From SAR202 cluster bacterium (GTDB lineage Bacteria; Chloroflexota; Dehalococcoidia; Lucifugimonadales; UBA3495): a stretch of 9,260 nucleotides of DNA. The notes under the pieces are model-generated. The model made no database searches, was not told the DNA's origin, and was given only the letters and a program-made list of their open reading frames with translations. Shown here piece by piece: positions 5,155 to 9,260 of the stretch. Position 1 is the first letter of the stretch; every line of letters begins with the position of its first letter. The DNA lies in assembly GCA_009392095.1 (NCBI GenBank), contig VFHF01000221.1, positions 1 through 9,260 of the forward strand. Direction: 5' to 3'. The position numbers and the translations under genes were made by a program.

Positions 5155-6432
5155 TTGGCTTACCTCTCCCGATTGCGACTGACCAACTTCCGCAACTTGA
5201 CCCACCTGGATATTGAGTTGTCTCCTGGCGTGACTGTCTACTACGGCCCGAACGCCCAGGGCAAAACCACCCTGTTGGAAGCTGTCTACCTACTTTGCAT
5301 CGCCAAATCGTTCCGGGCTGAGAACGAGCGGGAGTTGGTCAGTTTCGAGGCAGCCAGGTCCGGCGAACAGGCGCTGGTCGACGGGACTATCCAGAAAATG
5401 GGTCGAAGCCTTCGAGTCATCGTCGGCTACCAGCCAACCCAACGCTCGAGCCAGAACGCCAATGGCCTGAGCTATAACGTCCGCAAGGAAATCAGGGTCA
5501 ACCGGCTCAAGCATACCGCTGGCGAGCTCATCGGCCAGGTGAATGCGGTTCTATTCAGCGCCGCGGACATAGAGTTGGTCCAAGGGCCGCCCTCTGGCCG
5601 CAGACGGTTTCTGGACATTCTCCTGTCCCAGGCAGACCAGGCCTACCTGAAGAGACTGCAACTGTATTACCGCGTTGTGCAACAGCGGAACCAACTGCTT
5701 CGCCTGCTCCGCGAAGGCCGAGCTGAGAGCGACGAGCTGGCCTTTTGGGACGACGAACTGGTTCGCGAAGGGGCGTCGATTACCTGGCAGCGTCAAGAAG
5801 CCATGCGAGAACTTACGCCAGCTTGCATGCGGCACCATGAGGACTTGAGCGGCCCTGAGGAAAACCTTGAGGTTGAGTACCGTCCCAGCGTGCTTCTTGG
5901 CGGCGATGTTGCCGAGATAGAGAACAATTTTCGGGAGGCTCTTGCTGCGGCGTCCCACCGGGAGTGGGCCCGTCCGATAACAGCCGTGGGGCCCCACCGG
6001 GACGATTTCAACCTAACTATCGACGGAGCTGACATGGGAATTTTTGCGTCCCGTGGCCAGGCACGCACCCTTGCCTTGGCGCTCCGCCTGGCGGAAGCCG
6101 AGTTCTTGGAATCCGTGCGAGGGGAGGGCCCTGTTGTCCTGTTCGATGATGCGTTATCGGAGATGGATGGCTCACGCAGGCACCGGCTCCTGGAGAAGGC
6201 CACCCGTTACGAACAAGTCCTGGTTACCACAACCGACTTGGAGCAGGTGAACGATTTTTTTGGGCCCGGGGCCAATTATTTCCACGTTTCTGGCGGCCAG
6301 GTCTGGCCGTCCGACCAAGAAGGGAATGTGGGAGAAACCCCGGTTTCTTCGGCTGAGGTCGAAGAGGCCCTAGAAGAAAAGATCGCAGAGGCAAGTGAAG
6401 CGGCTAACCAAGCTATCGACGAAACGGTATGA
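5155..6432 (+). CDS. recF: DNA replication and repair protein RecF
   Basis: The protein is a RecF-type ABC ATPase of the SMC class. Such proteins bind DNA at single-strand gaps and, with RecO and RecR, help load RecA. It opens with the typical LRLTNFRNL (7-15), has a Walker A GPNAQGKTT (31-39), the RecF-specific SAADIELVQGPPSGRRRFLD (135-154), AVGPHRDDF (277-285), the ABC signature ASRGQARTLAL (298-308), and a Walker B with D-loop VVLFDDALSEMD (327-338). A start at TTG 5155 is chosen because it is the only start in frame that gives the family N-terminus; GGGAGG lies 11 bases upstream, a little far. At 425 residues it is longer than the usual 360-380. The excess is an acidic, Glu/Ala-rich tail (about 388-425). 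The gene follows the hypothetical gene and precedes purL; dnaN and gyrB are not adjacent. Confidence 0.95.
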   Translation: MAYLSRLRLTNFRNLTHLDIELSPGVTVYYGPNAQGKTTLLEAVYLLCIAKSFRAENERELVSFEAARSGEQALVDGTIQKMGRSLRVIVGYQPTQRSSQNANGLSYNVRKEIRVNRLKHTAGELIGQVNAVLFSAADIELVQGPPSGRRRFLDILLSQADQAYLKRLQLYYRVVQQRNQLLRLLREGRAESDELAFWDDELVREGASITWQRQEAMRELTPACMRHHEDLSGPEENLEVEYRPSVLLGGDVAEIENNFREALAAASHREWARPITAVGPHRDDFNLTIDGADMGIFASRGQARTLALALRLAEAEFLESVRGEGPVVLFDDALSEMDGSRRHRLLEKATRYEQVLVTTTDLEQVNDFFGPGANYFHVSGGQVWPSDQEGNVGETPVSSAEVEEALEEKIAEASEAANQAIDETV

Positions 6433-6497
6433 CCGGTGTATACACCATGCAGAAACGGTGCAGATTTCGGGAACCAGGGCGGAGGGTTGCACGATAA
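6429..6497 (+). CDS. Possible 22-residue peptide filling the recF-purL gap
   Basis: An ATG overlaps the recF stop (ATGA at 6429-6432) and opens a 22-codon frame that ends in TAA at 6495-6497, directly before the purL ATG. The peptide is basic, with six arginines and one lysine. No good ribosome binding site precedes it, so it would depend on coupling to recF translation. It could carry ribosomes from recF to purL. A 22-codon open frame arises easily by chance, so this is tentative. Confidence 0.2.
   Translation: MTGVYTMQKRCRFREPGRRVAR
6435..6446. repeat. Perfect 12-bp palindrome GGTGTATACACC in recF-purL gap
   Basis: This is an exact two-fold symmetric site just after the recF stop codon and about 50 bases before purL. 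It could be an operator for purL or a chance palindrome. It has no loop, so it is unlikely to form a stable RNA hairpin. Confidence 0.3.
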
Positions 6498-8705
6498 ATG
6501 GCGGTGACCAAAGAAATACTGGATGAGATCGCGCTCTCCCAAGCCGAGTACGACCTGATAATCGAGCGTTTGGACCGGGAACCGAACCCGGTTGAGTTGG
6601 GTATGTTTGGCGCCCTTTGGAGTGAACACTGCGGTTATAAGCACTCCCGGCCATTGCTTCGCCTATTCAGCCAGAAGTCGACGCGGGTGTTATCCCAGAC
6701 CGGTGCCGAGAATGCCGGTGCGGTGGATATCGGCGGCGGACTGGCGGTGGTCTTCAAAGTGGAGTCCCACAACCACCCCTCCGCCGTGGAACCGTTGCAG
6801 GGCGCGGCCACCGGAGTTGGCGGCATCGTACGGGACATCCTGGCCATGGGCGCCCGCCCCATCGCCCTCCTGAATTCCCTTCGGTTCGGCCCCCTAGATG
6901 ACCCCCAGAACGGACATCTGTTCCATGGCGTGGTTGAGGGTATCTCTTGGTACGGCAATTGCATCGGCGTGCCTGATGTGGCTGGAGAGATCTGCTTCGA
7001 CGAATCGTATTCCCAGAATCCATTGGTCAATGCCATGTGCGTGGGCCTGGTGCACACCGACAAGATAGCCACTTCAGCGGCCAGCGAGGTGGGGAACGTC
7101 ATCCTCCTGGTTGGCGCCGGCACCGGCCGCGACGGCATCCACGGGGCGTCAGGTTTGGCTTCGCGCACCTTCGAGGAAAAGGTGGAATTGCGGCCCACTG
7201 TTCAAGTGGGCAATCCTTTCCTCGAAAAAGTTCTCATCGAGGCTTGTCTGGAGGCGCTGGACACAGGCTTGGTGAATGCCATCCAAGACTTGGGCGCGGC
7301 GGGGCTGACCAGTGCGGCTATCGAGTCTGCTGCCAGCGGTGGCCGGGGCATCCGCCTTGATATCGCCGAGGTGCACCAGCGGGAAGAGGGCATGAGCGCT
7401 TACGAGGTGATGCTCTCCGAGTCCCAGGAGCGGATGTTGCTGGTGGTGGCGCCGGGGGATGTGCCGGCTATCAAGTCCGTTATGGACAAGTGGGATGTCA
7501 CCTGCCGGGAGATTGGCAACATCATCGCTGAACAGACCGCCCAGGTGGCTGTGGGTCCGGAACTGGTGGTTGACCTGCCCATCGGACAGCTCTCGGAGGC
7601 GCCTCAGTACCGGCTGGAGGGGAAGCCGTCCGACGCAGACATCCAGCGGCGCAAATTGGATCTGGACTCGGTTTCTCTGCCCCAAGACGGCCCGGAAGGT
7701 ACGTTGCTGCGGCTGTTAGCTGCTCCTAACATCGCCAATAAAAAGGGCGTCTACCGGCAATACGACCACCAAGTACAGACCAACACAGTTGTTGGGCCGG
7801 GGAGCGACGCCGCAGTTTTGAGAGTGAAGGGTACGAACAAGGCCATTGCCGTGACAATCGACGGCAACGGACGTCTCTGCCAATTGGACCCCTACCAAGG
7901 CGGTCAGATCGTCGTCGCTGAGGTCTGCCGGAACCTAAGTTGTTCCGGGGCCTTGCCCCTGGCGGTCACCGACTGTCTAAACTTCGGCAGCCCCGAACGC
8001 CCTGATGTCTACCACCAGTTGGAGCAGTGTATCCAGGGTATCGCCGAGGCCTGCCGGGTTCTGGAAGTGCCGGTGGTTAGCGGGAATGTGAGTCTCTACA
8101 ACGAGTCTCGAGGACAGGCAATCTTCCCTACGCCGGTTGTCGGCGGATTGGGGCTGTTGGAAGACGCCTCCAAGGCAACTAGGTCGGCGTTTGCGACAGA
8201 AGGGTTGGTGGTAGGGCTACTGGGCGCGGGCACCAGCGAAGTTGAGTCTCATGATCTAGCCGGCAGCGAATACCTGCAATGGATCCACGGCCGTGTTGAG
8301 GGCAGCCCAAGGATAGACATAGACCTGGAGAAGCGGGTGCACCAGGTCTGCCGCAGCGCCATCGGACAGGGCTTACTCGCATCGGCCCACGACTGTTCGG
8401 AAGGAGGCCTGGCGGTGGCCTTGGCCGAATGCTCTATCCAGGGCGACGTGGGATTTGTTGGTGATTTTTCTATTGCCGATCGATGGGATGTGATTCTATT
8501 TGGTGAACAGCAGTCGCGAATCATCGTAAGTCTACCGAAAGAGCACTGGGACGCGTTGTCTCGACTGGCATCAGGTTCCGCGGTGCCGATCGTCCGATTG
8601 GGCTATACTGGTGGGGACCGGTTCCAATTGAATGATCAGATGGACCTGCCGGTCTCGCAGATCGCTGATGTGTGGAATAACGGTCTGGAGGCAGCCAGTG
8701 GATAG
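6498..8705 (+). CDS. purL: Phosphoribosylformylglycinamidine synthase subunit PurL (FGAM synthase II)
   Basis: PurL carries out the fourth step of purine synthesis: FGAR, ATP and ammonia from glutamine give FGAM. At 735 residues this is the small PurL type that works in a complex with PurS and PurQ. Motifs in order are WSEHCGYKHS (41-50, His44 aligning with the catalytic His of the Thermotoga enzyme), KVESHNHPSAVEP (87-99), GAATGVGGIVRD (102-113), GRDGIHGAS (210-218), QDLGAAGL (263-270), SESQERM (307-313), QYDHQV (421-426) starting the second ATP-binding half, SGNVSLYNE (528-536) and AHDCSEGGLAVALAE (630-644). The ATG at 6498 has GGAGGG 11 bases before it. purS and purQ are not seen nearby, so they must lie elsewhere. 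The gap after recF (65 bases) has no terminator. Confidence 0.96.
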   Translation: MAVTKEILDEIALSQAEYDLIIERLDREPNPVELGMFGALWSEHCGYKHSRPLLRLFSQKSTRVLSQTGAENAGAVDIGGGLAVVFKVESHNHPSAVEPLQGAATGVGGIVRDILAMGARPIALLNSLRFGPLDDPQNGHLFHGVVEGISWYGNCIGVPDVAGEICFDESYSQNPLVNAMCVGLVHTDKIATSAASEVGNVILLVGAGTGRDGIHGASGLASRTFEEKVELRPTVQVGNPFLEKVLIEACLEALDTGLVNAIQDLGAAGLTSAAIESAASGGRGIRLDIAEVHQREEGMSAYEVMLSESQERMLLVVAPGDVPAIKSVMDKWDVTCREIGNIIAEQTAQVAVGPELVVDLPIGQLSEAPQYRLEGKPSDADIQRRKLDLDSVSLPQDGPEGTLLRLLAAPNIANKKGVYRQYDHQVQTNTVVGPGSDAAVLRVKGTNKAIAVTIDGNGRLCQLDPYQGGQIVVAEVCRNLSCSGALPLAVTDCLNFGSPERPDVYHQLEQCIQGIAEACRVLEVPVVSGNVSLYNESRGQAIFPTPVVGGLGLLEDASKATRSAFATEGLVVGLLGAGTSEVESHDLAGSEYLQWIHGRVEGSPRIDIDLEKRVHQVCRSAIGQGLLASAHDCSEGGLAVALAECSIQGDVGFVGDFSIADRWDVILFGEQQSRIIVSLPKEHWDALSRLASGSAVPIVRLGYTGGDRFQLNDQMDLPVSQIADVWNNGLEAASG

Positions 8706-9260
8706 TAAACCACTGCGCATTCTATTTCTGACACCCTATTTTCGACCCTATTTAGGGGGAATCGAAAGGGCGATAGAGCAACTATCGTTCCAGATGCAGC
8801 AGTCGGCTTCCATCGATGCCGTTGGCGTGCTCACGACCAAGTACTCCTTCCCGCGGTGCCCGCAGCCTACTTGGGATGACAAAGAGACCACTCCCGAGGG
8901 CATCTCCATCTACCGGCTCTCCGGATTCCCTCGCCGTCCCCTTCCTTTTTATTCCGTTCCCTTGGTCTGGTTCTCGCCCTGGCGATTGAAGAAATATCTG
9001 GACGAGTTCAAGCCAGACGTGATTCATTTCGTGGGTGATGGCTGGTTCTGGGGTCACTTCTGGGCATGGTTCTGGTACCGGGGCCGGGCCAGGTTCGTAT
9101 TCACTCCGTCCTACCACACCCTGCCTCTCAGCAGGTGGTGGCTGAAGCCGATCAACGCCTTTTTGTGCCGGATATCCGACCGAGTGGTGGCGCTAACGGA
9201 GCTTGAGGCCGAGGGCGTGCACCGGGCCTATCTAACGTCTAAGAACAAGCTGGGGGTCAT
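8698..9260 (+). CDS. GT4-family glycosyltransferase, N-terminal part cut off by window edge
   Basis: The frame is open from GTG 8698 to the end of the window (187 codons). The GTG overlaps the end of purL by 8 bases, and GGAGG lies 6 bases before it inside purL, so translation is probably coupled. The protein starts with RILFLTPYFRPYLGGIERA (7-25), the GT-B/GT4 N-terminal strand and G-G-x-E donor-side loop. It continues with KPDVIHFVGDG (105-115) and DRVVALTELEAEGV (161-174), where the family usually has a strand and the S/T-E switch before the C-terminal Rossmann domain. The usual role is transfer of a sugar from a nucleotide donor to a lipid or polysaccharide acceptor at the cytoplasmic side of the membrane. 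A Trp/Phe-rich stretch (112-126) may touch the membrane. The catalytic C-terminal E-x7-E region lies beyond the window, so substrate is unknown. Confidence 0.85.
   Translation, partial: MDSKPLRILFLTPYFRPYLGGIERAIEQLSFQMQQSASIDAVGVLTTKYSFPRCPQPTWDDKETTPEGISIYRLSGFPRRPLPFYSVPLVWFSPWRLKKYLDEFKPDVIHFVGDGWFWGHFWAWFWYRGRARFVFTPSYHTLPLSRWWLKPINAFLCRISDRVVALTELEAEGVHRAYLTSKNKLGV

Noticed and set aside
6430..6432. recF TGA as a readthrough selenocysteine codon, since the frame stays open for a while after it.
   Set aside because: RecF is already complete and has an acidic tail; no SECIS-like hairpin or redox motif is present. It is taken as an ordinary stop.
6635..7198. Minus-strand open frame of 187 codons inside purL, and similar ones along purL and recF.
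   Set aside because: They lie antisense to well-conserved genes and show no family features; long antisense frames are expected at this GC.

Overview
The window reads as ordinary bacterial chromosome of moderately high GC, with short gaps and genes packed into two divergent blocks. Every gene between positions 1 and 4119 runs on the minus strand and every gene from 4281 onward on the plus strand. The 161-bp gap between them holds promoters pointing both ways. The gene mix (stand-alone BioD-like/DRTGG P-loop protein, paired hot-dog dehydratases, pentapeptide protein, RecF, single-chain PurL without adjacent PurS/PurQ, GT4 glycosyltransferase) would fit Chloroflexota such as Dehalococcoidia/SAR202-like bacteria. 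That placement is an impression from family resemblance and was not tested by a search.

Minus block, in transcription order: (i) a three-gene operon at 4119-2981. It starts from a near-consensus promoter (TTGACT-17-TATTGT), encodes a FAS1-like/MaoC N-half dehydratase subunit, a MaoC-like hydratase subunit and a small Rdx/SelW-family protein, and ends at a strong intrinsic terminator (2901-2932). (ii) A pentapeptide-repeat protein. (iii) A BioD-like P-loop/DRTGG protein. (iv) Behind its own promoter (TTGACT-18-TACAAT), an A-type iron-sulfur carrier, followed after a hairpin by a folate-binding GcvT/YgfZ-like protein that runs off the left edge.

The main discovery is the third gene of the first operon. 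A conventional gene call would start at an internal TTG (3184) and give a truncated 67-residue protein. The sequence instead supports a 93-residue selenoprotein starting at ATG 3262 behind a GGAGG ribosome binding site. An in-frame TGA (3209-3211) falls exactly at the second position of the family's CxxU redox motif (Cys15-Val-Ser-Sec18). Twelve bases after the TGA lies a perfect 7-bp stem with a 6-base loop whose second base is G, and the loop begins 20 nt past the TGA. This matches the published description of a bacterial SECIS element. recF in the same window ends in TGA, so TGA also works as a stop here.

Plus block: an unrecognised 276-residue protein with a PE-repeat linker, recF with an acidic C-terminal tail, purL (FGAM synthase large subunit), and the start of a GT4 glycosyltransferase that overlaps the purL end and runs off the right edge. 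No tRNA, rRNA, CRISPR array, insertion sequence or phage gene was seen, and no gene-free stretch exceeds 300 bases.
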